NCBI GenBank assembly: GCA_013331215.1
Contig: DUGU01000003.1
Span: 1-5,624, forward strand
Origin: Methanoregulaceae archaeon
GTDB lineage: Archaea > Halobacteriota > Methanomicrobia > Methanomicrobiales > Methanospirillaceae
Reading direction: 5' to 3'
Length of the DNA stretch: 5,624 bases
In this document: positions 1 through 5,074 of the stretch, one piece after another
Numbering within the stretch: position 1 is the stretch's first letter
Layout: each line of letters starts with the position of its first letter
Notes under the pieces: generated by a model
The model's input: only the letters and a program-made list of their open reading frames with translations
What the model was told of the DNA's origin: nothing
The model's database searches: none
Translations under genes and position numbers: made by a program

Positions 1-278
1 TCGAGATCATCACGGGCACGGACCGGAACATCACCCGGATCTCGATGTGCGTGATCGCCGTCGCCAAGCTCCGGAACGAGGCCCCGGAGCGGCTCACCTC
101 TCTCCTCGACCAGGTCAGGAAGTCCCGGCAGAACCGGGAGCTCTCCATCGACATCCTGGACTATATGTGCGACGTTGCCTACGCACTCGACGCGAACGCG
201 GTCCAGACAGCATTCGGCGTGCGCGAGCTCGCCTCGATCAGCCAGGAGTTCAACGGGATCAGCCTGGACTCGCTCTAG
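1..278 (+). CDS. Hypothetical protein, C-terminal fragment
   Basis: This is an open reading frame that enters from the left edge (frame beginning at base 3) and ends at TAG 276-278, giving 91 visible residues. An internal ATG at 45 exists, but the frame is open upstream of it with sensible residues (EIITGTDRNITRIS), so the true start lies outside the window. The visible part looks wholly alpha-helical, with alternating charged and leucine/isoleucine residues (LTSLLDQVRKSRQNRELSID), no membrane segment and no metal or nucleotide motif. It ends in a short polar tail, EFNGISLDSL. I do not recognise the family. The codon pattern (G/C in third positions) matches the neighbouring genes, which supports it being real. 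It converges on the DUF373 gene with a 6 bp gap, so the two transcripts probably overlap at their 3' ends. Confidence 0.75.
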   Translation, partial: EIITGTDRNITRISMCVIAVAKLRNEAPERLTSLLDQVRKSRQNRELSIDILDYMCDVAYALDANAVQTAFGVRELASISQEFNGISLDSL

Positions 279-284
279 GGCGCG

Positions 285-1418
285 TCACTCGGCCTGGAGG
301 CAGGTCCTGTCGTCCGCGTCTCGCGATGACCGGCGGGCCGAGTGCTGGAGCCAGAGCCCGAGCGCGAGGCAGGCGCCGGCCGCGAGGGCGAGGGCGACAA
401 AGTACTGGAGCCCGGCCTCGGCCAGGATCGGAAACTCGGGCACCCTGTTGATTGCGAGCACGTAGATCGCGGCGCCGTAGACGAAGAGGCCGGACGCGAG
501 CGTCACGAACGGCAGGAGGAGCACGCGCGAGACCTCGCCGCGCTCGCCGAGCCAGACGTCGAGGAGTCGACCGGCCGAGGAGACGAGGCCGGCGGAGATC
601 CACCAGGGGACCGCGCCGTACGCGAACGCGAGGACCATGAGCAGCCCGCTCGACTGGTCGCCGCCCATATAGTGGACGACCATCGTGGTGATGCCGGTGA
701 CCGCGCCGATGATCATGAGCAGCACGGCCGCGAGGTTCGTGACCAGCGTGAACCGGCCGTGCGAGAGCGAATTGGCCACCGCCCGGTACGACGAGCCGAA
801 GATGTCGTCGTACCCGAGGCCGCGAAAGAGGAGATAGACCCCGATCACGCCGACCACCACGATCATCGCGCCATCCGGGTACCCGAGCAGGTAGGCGATG
901 GCGAAGAGGAGCATGGCGAGCCCCACCGGGACGAGGAGCGGACGCGAGATCTTGGGGTCGTCGAGGAGTTTCTTGAGAATGTAATAGGTCCCCTCGAGGT
1001 TCACCATCTGGGTCACGACGACCCGGCGCACGGACGAGACCGCGATCCGCGACTGGATGATCGGCAGGACGAAGTCGTCCTCGGCTCCGTCCGTGACCAG
1101 GATGCATTCGTTCGCGCCCGTCCGGGCGATCACGCGCTCGAGGTCGCGAGCGATCTTGCGGTCCCCCTCGATCATGTGCAGATGGTCGCCCGCGACGATC
1201 GCGACCTCGACCTCCTCGCAGTTGGCGACGAGCCCGTCGGCGATCTTGACCGCCTGGAAGATCGCGTTGACGTCGGAGTCCTCGGGATCGACGAGGGCGA
1301 GCGCGTTGGCGGCGGCGATGCAGGCGTCCCGCCCGACCACGGGACCCTCGAGGCCGGCCTTGTACCCGAGGTCGTCGTCCCGGTCCACCGAGAGCACGAG
1401 GGTGCGCCGCTCCGCCAT
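285..1418 (-). CDS. DUF373 family integral membrane protein
   Basis: This gene encodes about 377 residues of the DUF373 family, uncharacterised membrane proteins found widely in archaea; no biochemical role is established. The N-terminal half (about residues 1-155) is soluble and carries the family hallmarks RTLVLSVDRDDDLG (acidic DRDDD near residues 12-16), DPEDSDVN (44-51), a GDH near 77-79 and TDGAEDD (109-115), an arrangement that resembles an acidic metal- or nucleotide-binding fold. The C-terminal half has about six membrane segments, near residues 160-179, 183-199, 225-249, 258-280, 298-322 and 337-357, and ends in a basic and polar tail. I chose ATG at 1418; GTG at 1421 lies directly before it in frame and would add one residue. 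There is no Shine-Dalgarno sequence, and a TATA-like box at 1441-1448 places the RNA start at the start codon, so the mRNA is probably leaderless. Confidence 0.9.
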   Translation of the reverse strand: MAERRTLVLSVDRDDDLGYKAGLEGPVVGRDACIAAANALALVDPEDSDVNAIFQAVKIADGLVANCEEVEVAIVAGDHLHMIEGDRKIARDLERVIARTGANECILVTDGAEDDFVLPIIQSRIAVSSVRRVVVTQMVNLEGTYYILKKLLDDPKISRPLLVPVGLAMLLFAIAYLLGYPDGAMIVVVGVIGVYLLFRGLGYDDIFGSSYRAVANSLSHGRFTLVTNLAAVLLMIIGAVTGITTMVVHYMGGDQSSGLLMVLAFAYGAVPWWISAGLVSSAGRLLDVWLGERGEVSRVLLLPFVTLASGLFVYGAAIYVLAINRVPEFPILAEAGLQYFVALALAAGACLALGLWLQHSARRSSRDADDRTCLQAE

Positions 1419-1440
1419 CACAAGGAGTGTTGCATGGGAT

Positions 1441-1448
1441 CTATTAAA
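1441..1448 (-). promoter_or_regulatory. TATA box of the DUF373 gene
   Basis: Read on the minus strand the element is TTTAATAG. Its centre lies 24-26 bp upstream of the alternative GTG (1421) and ATG (1418) start codons, the spacing expected between an archaeal TATA box and the transcription start. This implies a leaderless or nearly leaderless transcript, consistent with the absence of a ribosome binding site. The upstream BRE position (CAACCC) is not a strong match to the purine-rich consensus. Confidence 0.55.
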
Positions 1449-1471
1449 GGGTTGCTGGCGTGCGGGAATTC

Positions 1472-1479
1472 AAAAAAAA
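1472..1479 (-). terminator. Oligo-T terminator of the coiled-coil gene
   Basis: Eight consecutive A residues on the + strand (T8 on the minus strand) lie 8 bp beyond the stop codon of the coiled-coil protein gene, in a window where such runs are otherwise absent. A T-rich tract without a hairpin is the usual intrinsic termination signal in archaea. It would separate this gene from the DUF373 promoter about 25 bp further on. Confidence 0.6.
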
Positions 1480-1487
1480 CGGGGAAA

Positions 1488-2348
1488 TCAGACCATTTTC
1501 GACCGCTGGAGCAGGAGCAGGTCGTCGGTCGTGAGCTTCTCTCCGCTCCGGAACGAGGTGAAGATCCGCTCGGCCTCCTGCCGGACCGCCTTCTGCTCCT
1601 TGGTGACCTTGGTCGACCGGGTCTTCTTCCTGAGACCGCCGATCACCTTGTCGTAGTCGCGGAGTTCCTTCTGGCAGCCGAGGAAGGACTTGTGCTCGGC
1701 GTCCGCGGCCTCCTGGGCCTCGACGAACTGCTTGTGGGCGTCGTCGGCGGCCTCCCGGGACTTGTCGGCGCTCCGGTAGTTCTCGACCATCAGGTCGTGG
1801 TGCCGCTGGGCGAGCTCGGCGAGCTCGGTGACGCGGGCGTGGACCTCGGAGGCCTGCCGGCGCAGGTCGCGGGCGTCGGTGAGCTTGGTCCGCATCTCCT
1901 TGTTCTGCTCGAGCTCGGCCTCCTGGTCCCGGATCTCGGCCCGGAGCGTCTTGATCTTCTCGATCAGTTCGCGCTCCTTGTCGACCGAGAAGACCTCGGT
2001 CTGCTGCCGGAACTCCATGTGCTCGATCTGCTTCTGGAGCTCCTTGATCCCGCGGTTCTTCAGGGAACCGTGCTCCTTCTTGAAGACCTCGAGCTCCTCG
2101 AAGAGGACGTTCGCCTGCTCGTTTAAGGTGTTGCGCTCCTCTTTCTGGGCCTGAACGTCCTTGTTCGCCTGGTCGCGCAGCTCCTTGTTCTTCTGTGCCT
2201 CCTCGACGAACTCGCGCGTCTTCCCGTTCAGTGCATTGCGCTCGCGGGCGAACTTGCTCGCGGTCGCGTTCAGCTCGTTGCGCCGCTCCTTGTGCTGCTC
2301 GGACTCCGCCAGAATCGTCTTTCGCTTATCAATCAGCTCATTCAGCAT
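1488..2348 (-). CDS. COG1340-type archaeal coiled-coil protein
   Basis: This 286-residue protein is almost entirely coiled coil (about residues 1-240), rich in Glu, Lys, Arg, Gln and Asn with almost no proline. It belongs by appearance to the COG1340-type group of uncharacterised archaeal coiled-coil proteins, which are sometimes misannotated as phosphoserine phosphatase or chromosome segregation proteins; it has no phosphatase or Walker motif. A loose repeat around ERxxLN recurs near residues 22, 36 and 71, suggesting heptad/hendecad periodicity. The C-terminal block, about residues 249-286, includes FTSFRSGEKLTTDDLLLLQR, which looks like the conserved end of the family. There is no signal peptide or membrane segment, so it is probably cytosolic and oligomeric. 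ATG 2348 is preceded by GAGG about 11 nt upstream, a weak ribosome binding site. No TATA box sits at leaderless distance, so a longer 5' leader is likely. A T8 tract follows the stop. Confidence 0.88.
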   Translation of the reverse strand: MLNELIDKRKTILAESEQHKERRNELNATASKFARERNALNGKTREFVEEAQKNKELRDQANKDVQAQKEERNTLNEQANVLFEELEVFKKEHGSLKNRGIKELQKQIEHMEFRQQTEVFSVDKERELIEKIKTLRAEIRDQEAELEQNKEMRTKLTDARDLRRQASEVHARVTELAELAQRHHDLMVENYRSADKSREAADDAHKQFVEAQEAADAEHKSFLGCQKELRDYDKVIGGLRKKTRSTKVTKEQKAVRQEAERIFTSFRSGEKLTTDDLLLLQRSKMV

Positions 2349-2432
2349 GCTTTACCCATCCTCGCCCTCTGCGCGACGCGTGCTCGGGGAATGCGCCGGC
2401 GGTACCGGGGAAGAACGGAGAACAGAACATGG

Positions 2433-2452
2433 CCGGACCCGTTGCGGGCCGG
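2433..2452 (-). other. GC-rich hairpin in the leader region
   Basis: On the + strand CCGG-A-CCCG pairs with CGGG-CCGG around a TTG loop, giving an eight-pair stem with one bulged A. It lies about 85 nt upstream of the coiled-coil start codon. There is no following T tract, so a structural or regulatory role in RNA is as likely as termination; chance is possible in GC-rich DNA. Confidence 0.35.
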
Positions 2453-2540
2453 TATTCATCGAGCTGTGCCTCAACATGTTCGACCACCGATGCCAGATAC
2501 AACCGGCGCAACCGACAAGAGGCTTGCGGTCGCGCGCACG

Positions 2541-2557
2541 CCCGGTCCCAGTCCGGG
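2541..2557 (-). other. Short hairpin in the leader region
   Basis: CCCGG (2541-2545) and CCGGG (2553-2557) can form a five-pair GC stem with a seven-base loop. A nearby TCCGGG (2561-2566) offers an alternative partner, so two mutually exclusive folds are possible. It falls near the predicted start of a minus-strand transcript from the TATA-like element at 2578-2585. Confidence 0.3.
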
Positions 2558-2577
2558 CCCTCCGGGAGATGTTGTAT

Positions 2578-2585
2578 TATTCAAA
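2578..2585 (-). promoter_or_regulatory. Candidate TATA box for the coiled-coil gene
   Basis: The minus strand reads TTTGAATA, followed by ATAC, which matches the archaeal TATA consensus at seven of eight positions. It predicts an RNA start near 2555, about 205 nt before ATG 2348. It is the best AT-rich candidate in the region. A weaker one on the same strand (ATGAATACC, 2451-2459) would give a leader of about 80 nt. Confidence 0.35.
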
Positions 2586-2620
2586 CGGCATGGAGGGTCT
2601 TAACGATTTCGCACGGCGCA

Positions 2621-2692
2621 CGGATCCACCGGGAATCGAACCCGGGTCCTTGGGTTCGAAGCCCAAGAGGATGTCCTCTACCCTATAGATCC
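2621..2692 (-). tRNA. tRNA-Arg (anticodon UCG)
   Basis: This is a complete 72-nt cloverleaf on the minus strand that reads CGA codons. The acceptor stem is GGATCTA (2692-2686) with TGGATCC (2628-2622), including one G-U pair; the discriminator base is G at 2621. The D arm has only three pairs (G10-U25, G11-C24, G12-C23) but keeps A14, G15, G18G19 and A21; G15 can pair with C48. The anticodon stem TTGGG/CCCAA encloses the loop CTTCGAA, placing anticodon TCG at 2659-2657. The variable loop is four bases (GGAC). The T stem CCGGG/CCCGG holds TTCGATT. A20, C35 and a purine at 73 fit known arginyl-tRNA identity elements. CCA is not encoded (TGC follows), so it must be added by the nucleotidyltransferase. 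There is no intron. Confidence 0.95.
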
Positions 2693-2715
2693 GGCAGATG
2701 ATTTCGCATCGATGA

Positions 2716-2727
2716 CTATTAAGTATT
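2716..2727. promoter_or_regulatory. AT-rich promoter patch, possibly bidirectional
   Basis: The + strand reads CTATTAAGTATT. On the minus strand this gives CTTAATAG, whose centre is about 27 bp upstream of the first base of the tRNA (2692). On the + strand TTAAGTAT (2719-2726) is centred about 25 bp upstream of ATG 2748 of the dCTP deaminase/dUTPase family gene. Both distances fit an archaeal TATA box. The minus-strand version shares TTAATAG with the DUF373 promoter. The tRNA assignment is the stronger one. Confidence 0.55.
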
Positions 2728-2747
2728 CGGAAGCTCCTGATCTTGCT

Positions 2748-3203
2748 ATGATTCTGTCCGGAGAGGAGATTGTCCGCCGCCTCCGTACTCTCGAACCGGG
2801 CGAACGCCTCACGATCCGGCCTTTTGCCAAGGAGTCGCTCCAGGTCGCGTCCTACGATCTTCGCGCCGGCGAGGAGACCCTGATCCCGCGCGGGGAGTGC
2901 CGCCTCGTCCCGTCCATGGAGTGGGTCGAGGTCCCGGTCGGGCTCTCCGCGACGCTCCGCTGCCGTTCCTCGATGGGTCGGCAGGGCGTGCTGCTCGGCG
3001 GCGGGTTCGTCGATCCCGGCTTTCGCGGGCAGCTGACGCTGGCCCTCTCGAACCTCGGGCCGGAGGAGGTCCGGCTCGCGGCAGGCGATCGCTGCGTCCA
3101 GATCGTTTTTGCCGAGGTGATGGCAAACAACCAGCCGTACCGCGGGCGGTACCAGGAGAGTCAGGGTGCCGTCGGGGCCAGGAATGATCAGGACCGAGCG
3201 TAA
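2748..3203 (+). CDS. dCTP deaminase/dUTPase family enzyme
   Basis: This 151-residue protein belongs to the trimeric dCTP deaminase/dUTPase superfamily, which lowers dUTP and supplies dUMP for thymidylate synthesis. Visible motifs in order: start MILSGEEI, QVASYDLRAG (32-41), the phosphate-binding CRSSMG (72-77), GGGFVDPGFRGQ (84-95), QIVF (118-121), and a C-terminal lid YRGRYQ (131-136) followed by GAVGAR. In dCTP deaminases the strand after DPGFxG reads LTLEL, with a catalytic Glu; here it is LTLAL, with Ala at residue 99. It may therefore be the archaeal dUTPase form rather than a deaminase, and I give no gene symbol. I chose ATG 2748 because the family normally starts MILS; ATG 2712 would add 12 residues (MTIKYSEAPDLA). 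Neither has a Shine-Dalgarno sequence, and the AT-rich patch at 2716-2727 fits a leaderless start at 2748. It overlaps nrpR by 20 bp. Confidence 0.88.
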   Translation: MILSGEEIVRRLRTLEPGERLTIRPFAKESLQVASYDLRAGEETLIPRGECRLVPSMEWVEVPVGLSATLRCRSSMGRQGVLLGGGFVDPGFRGQLTLALSNLGPEEVRLAAGDRCVQIVFAEVMANNQPYRGRYQESQGAVGARNDQDRA

Positions 3204-4134
3204 GGTCGTCGAGATCCTCCGGATCCTCAAGGAGCATCAGGAGCCGGTCGGCGCGAAAAGGCTCTCGGAGCTGATGGCCGAGCGCGGGTTCGTCCTCTCG
3301 GACCGGGCCGTCCAGTACTATCTCCGGTACCTGGACGAGATGGGCTTCACCAACAAGGTCGGCAACCACGGGAGGGTCCTGACCGAGCGCGGGCGGAGCG
3401 AGACGGACAAGGCGCTCGTCGACGACCGGACGGGATTCATCATCTCGAAGCTGGAGCGGCTCGCCTTCCGGTCGACGTTCAACCCCCGGACTATGACCGG
3501 AGACGTCGCCTACAACCTCACGGTCGTGCCCGAAGAGCGGCTGGACGATGTTCGGAGCGCCTTCGACGCGGTGATCGGGGCCGGGTGCGGCTTCTTCTCG
3601 CACTATCGGGTCGTGGACCGCCACCCGCGGGTGCCGTCGGGCTCGGTCGGGATCATGACGGTCTGCTCGATCACGATGGACGGCGTCTTCCAGCACCACG
3701 GTATCCCGGTCCATGTCGCGTACGGCGGGACACTCCGGGTCCGGGACGGAACGGCCTCGGAGTTCGCGGACCTGATCGGGTACCGCGGGACGACCATCGA
3801 CCCGCTCGCGCTCTTTATCTCGTCGGGCCTGACCTCGATCGGGTCCCTCATCTCGACCGGGACCGGTGTCGGGCTCGCGAACATTCGGCAGGTCCCGGGT
3901 TCGGCCGAAGCGCAGGTGAAGGATCTTATCGGCTCCATGCAGCGCGCCGGGTTCGTCTTCCCGGTGACGATGGGCCTCGAGGTCTTCAACGCTCCCCCCG
4001 ACCCGTTCCGGCTCTCGATCGTCGCGTTCTCGGGGATGAACATGGCCGGGTACTGCCGCGAGCTCGGGATCCCGCTCACGACCGAGATCGGGGCCGGGAA
4101 TATTCCGTACGCCCGGGTCGTCGACGGCGGATAA
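3184..4134 (+). CDS. nrpR: NrpR-type nitrogen regulator (HTH plus one NRD)
   Basis: This 316-residue protein resembles NrpR, the euryarchaeal repressor of nitrogen-assimilation genes whose DNA binding is relieved by 2-oxoglutarate. Residues 1-72 form a winged helix-turn-helix (RKVVEILRILKEHQEPVGAK, then LSDRAVQYYLRYLDEMG as recognition region and a wing NHGRVLTERG). Residues about 84-316 form a single NrpR regulatory domain (DUF128), with GIPVHVAYGG (173-182), TTIDPLALFISSGLTSIG (203-220), TGTGVGLANIRQVP (225-238) and the end GNIPYARV. Methanococcus NrpR carries two such domains after the HTH; the HTH-plus-one form seen here resembles the split arrangement in Methanosarcina, so a dimer or a partner protein is expected. 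I chose ATG 3184; a GTG at 3166 is possible. The start lies inside the preceding gene, implying co-transcription and translational coupling. The ribosome binding site is weak. Confidence 0.88.
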   Translation: MIRTERKVVEILRILKEHQEPVGAKRLSELMAERGFVLSDRAVQYYLRYLDEMGFTNKVGNHGRVLTERGRSETDKALVDDRTGFIISKLERLAFRSTFNPRTMTGDVAYNLTVVPEERLDDVRSAFDAVIGAGCGFFSHYRVVDRHPRVPSGSVGIMTVCSITMDGVFQHHGIPVHVAYGGTLRVRDGTASEFADLIGYRGTTIDPLALFISSGLTSIGSLISTGTGVGLANIRQVPGSAEAQVKDLIGSMQRAGFVFPVTMGLEVFNAPPDPFRLSIVAFSGMNMAGYCRELGIPLTTEIGAGNIPYARVVDGG

Positions 4135-4144
4135 ATACACCAGG

Positions 4145-4984
4145 TCAGGCGACCCGGACGAACTCGACCGTCCGGCTTCCCGCCGCGTCGGAGATATCGA
4201 GCCGGTCGCCCTGGATCGCGTACGTGGCGGCCGAACCGAGCGCGGCGAGCACCTCACGCTCCTGGGCCGTCGCGGCCGGGTCGAGGCATGCCCGCTCGGT
4301 GACCGCGAGCGGCCCGATGGAGAGGGCCGTGCCGTTCGTCGCGTACGCACCCGAGACGTCGTTGCACCCGGTGGTGCCCGAGATGCGGCCGTCGGGCGAG
4401 AAGATCAGGGTCGCGTTCGGGCTCGCGAGCGCGGACCGGGCCGTCACGCCGTCCGCGAACCCGGCAAGACGCCACGTCGGGCCGGCGAGCGGGGGGTTCG
4501 TCGTCGCGGGGGCCCGGTCGAAGGTCATGATCCGGTTGCCGGTCCGGTCGAGGAGGGTCAGGGTGTCTCCGGCGACCGTGTACCCGGCGGTGACCGGGAA
4601 GAGTTCGAAGACCCGCTGTTCCTGGTCCATGAGGCCGGGCGGGGCGGGGCAGGCCATCAGGGTGGAGACGGTCGGACCGATCGCGAGCCGGGTGCCGCTG
4701 ACGGTATAATCGGCCGAGAAGCGGTTGCAGCCGACCGAGCCCGCGACCTTGCCCGTGCGTTCGAAGGTCACGAGCGGGACCGAACCCGCGACGGCCCGGA
4801 CGGTCTCGCCGTTCGCGCCGAAGAACGAGGTGAGCTGCCAGGTACCGAGGAGAGGCGACTCCGCGACCGGGACGGTCGCGTTCGGAGTCGTGTTGTCGGC
4901 GCCCGGCGCGTTCGTGCATCCGGCCAGGAACAGGGCGACCGCGGCGGCCGCGGCCAGGATTGCAGATCCCTTCAATGCCTTCAT
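4145..4984 (-). CDS. Lipoprotein with two META (HslJ-like) domains
   Basis: This is a 279-residue exported protein. The N-terminus MKALKGSAILAAAAAVALFL is followed by a lipobox ending LAGC with Cys 23, suggesting membrane anchoring, then a Pro/Thr/Asn linker. Two META domains, named for the family that includes E. coli HslJ, follow at about residues 46-156 and 167-276. Each has GTW or GPTW at its start, a central GCN (85-87 and 206-208), a second Cys (MACP 110-113; RACL 231-234) and a terminal strand with LTLLD or LDISD. The Cys pairs C86/C112 and C207/C233 could form one disulphide per domain. The frame extends 20 codons upstream to ATG 5044, but ATG 4984 begins a perfect signal sequence and lies at the predicted RNA start, so the longer form would not be transcribed. 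The function is unknown; META proteins are often linked to envelope stress. It converges on nrpR with a 10 bp gap. Confidence 0.88.
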   Translation of the reverse strand: MKALKGSAILAAAAAVALFLAGCTNAPGADNTTPNATVPVAESPLLGTWQLTSFFGANGETVRAVAGSVPLVTFERTGKVAGSVGCNRFSADYTVSGTRLAIGPTVSTLMACPAPPGLMDQEQRVFELFPVTAGYTVAGDTLTLLDRTGNRIMTFDRAPATTNPPLAGPTWRLAGFADGVTARSALASPNATLIFSPDGRISGTTGCNDVSGAYATNGTALSIGPLAVTERACLDPAATAQEREVLAALGSAATYAIQGDRLDISDAAGSRTVEFVRVA

Positions 4985-4987
4985 GCA

Positions 4988-4997
4988 GGGGATCCCC
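4988..4997. repeat. 10-bp perfect palindrome at the META promoter
   Basis: GGGGATCCCC is self-complementary and lies directly upstream of the predicted transcription start of the META gene, between its TATA box and start codon. The position would suit a repressor site, but a 10-bp palindrome in GC-rich DNA may be chance. Confidence 0.3.
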
Positions 4998-5009
4998 GTC
5001 GTACCGTCG
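4995..5009 (-). repeat. Promoter direct repeat, downstream copy
   Basis: On the minus strand this reads CGACGGTACGACGGG. It matches 13 of 15 positions of the copy at 5020-5034 and abuts the downstream side of the TATA box. The offset between copies is 25 bp. Possible regulator binding site. Confidence 0.5.
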
Positions 5010-5016
5010 TTTATAT
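5010..5016 (-). promoter_or_regulatory. TATA box of the META lipoprotein gene
   Basis: The minus strand reads ATATAAA inside GGATATAAACG, a good archaeal TATA box. Its centre is 29 bp from the ATG at 4984, predicting an RNA start within about three bases of the start codon, hence a leaderless or near-leaderless mRNA. No Shine-Dalgarno sequence is present. This also decides the start against ATG 5044, which lies upstream of the promoter. Confidence 0.75.
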
Positions 5017-5019
5017 CCT

Positions 5020-5034
5020 CCGGTCGCACCGTCG
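5020..5034 (-). repeat. Promoter direct repeat, upstream copy
   Basis: On the minus strand this reads CGACGGTGCGACCGG. It differs from the copy at 4995-5009 at two of 15 positions and lies 3 bp upstream of the TATA box, over the BRE region. A protein bound to both copies would bracket the TATA box on the same DNA face only if 25 bp is close to a whole number of turns (about 2.4). Confidence 0.5.
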
Positions 5035-5044
5035 GGCCCGGCAT

Positions 5045-5072
5045 GCCCCGCGAGGAACCCTTCTCGCCGGGC
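5045..5072 (-). terminator. Hairpin after the last minus-strand gene
   Basis: GCCC-C-GCGAG pairs with CTCGC-C-GGGC around an eight-base loop (nine pairs and one C-C mismatch). It begins 2 bp after the TAG of the gene at 5075-5620. No T tract follows, so it may protect the 3' end or assist termination rather than act as a classic intrinsic terminator. Confidence 0.35.
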
Positions 5073-5074
5073 CG

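Larger units (their letters stand above)
2349..2620. other. 272 bp intergenic region, possible structured leader
   Basis: I see no convincing coding gene here. Short frames exist on both strands (for example a 41-codon minus-strand frame ending at the TAA just before ATG 2348), but their Arg/Pro/Ser-rich translations look like noise. The stretch contains a GC-rich hairpin at 2433-2452, a second at 2541-2557, and a TATA-like TTTGAATA on the minus strand at 2578-2585. It separates the tRNA gene from the coiled-coil gene on the same strand, so it could be a leader of about 200 nt for the latter, a trailer of the tRNA transcript, or an unannotated small RNA. The sequence alone does not decide. 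Confidence 0.5.

Noticed and set aside
259..1107. 282-codon minus-strand frame within the DUF373 gene
   Set aside because: Out-of-frame Arg/Gly/Pro-rich shadow of the DUF373 reading frame.
1472..1479. A8 run as a possible slippage or phase-variation tract
   Set aside because: It lies outside coding sequence, just after a stop codon, and is better explained as an archaeal T-tract terminator on the minus strand.
342..2126. 594-codon + strand open frame antisense to the DUF373 and coiled-coil genes
   Set aside because: Its translation is a monotonous mix of Asp, Glu, Arg, Leu and Val created by reading GC-rich codons backwards; it crosses an intergenic region containing a terminator and promoter. 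The opposite strand encodes recognisable proteins.
2349..2474. 41-codon minus-strand frame ending at the TAA before the coiled-coil start
   Set aside because: Ser/Pro/Arg-rich, with no ribosome binding site and codon use unlike the neighbours; most likely leader sequence.
2577..3230. 217-codon minus-strand frame covering the tRNA
   Set aside because: It reads straight through the tRNA gene and antisense to the dUTPase/dcd gene; the translation has no recognisable features.
2809..4350. 513-codon minus-strand open frame antisense to the dUTPase/dcd and nrpR genes
   Set aside because: Arg/Pro/Asp-rich low-complexity translation with no domain, running through convergent gene ends. The + strand carries clear family motifs.
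4985..5044. 20-codon N-terminal extension of the META protein to ATG 5044
   Set aside because: It would place the start upstream of the TATA box and bury the signal peptide; ATG 4984 fits both promoter and lipobox.
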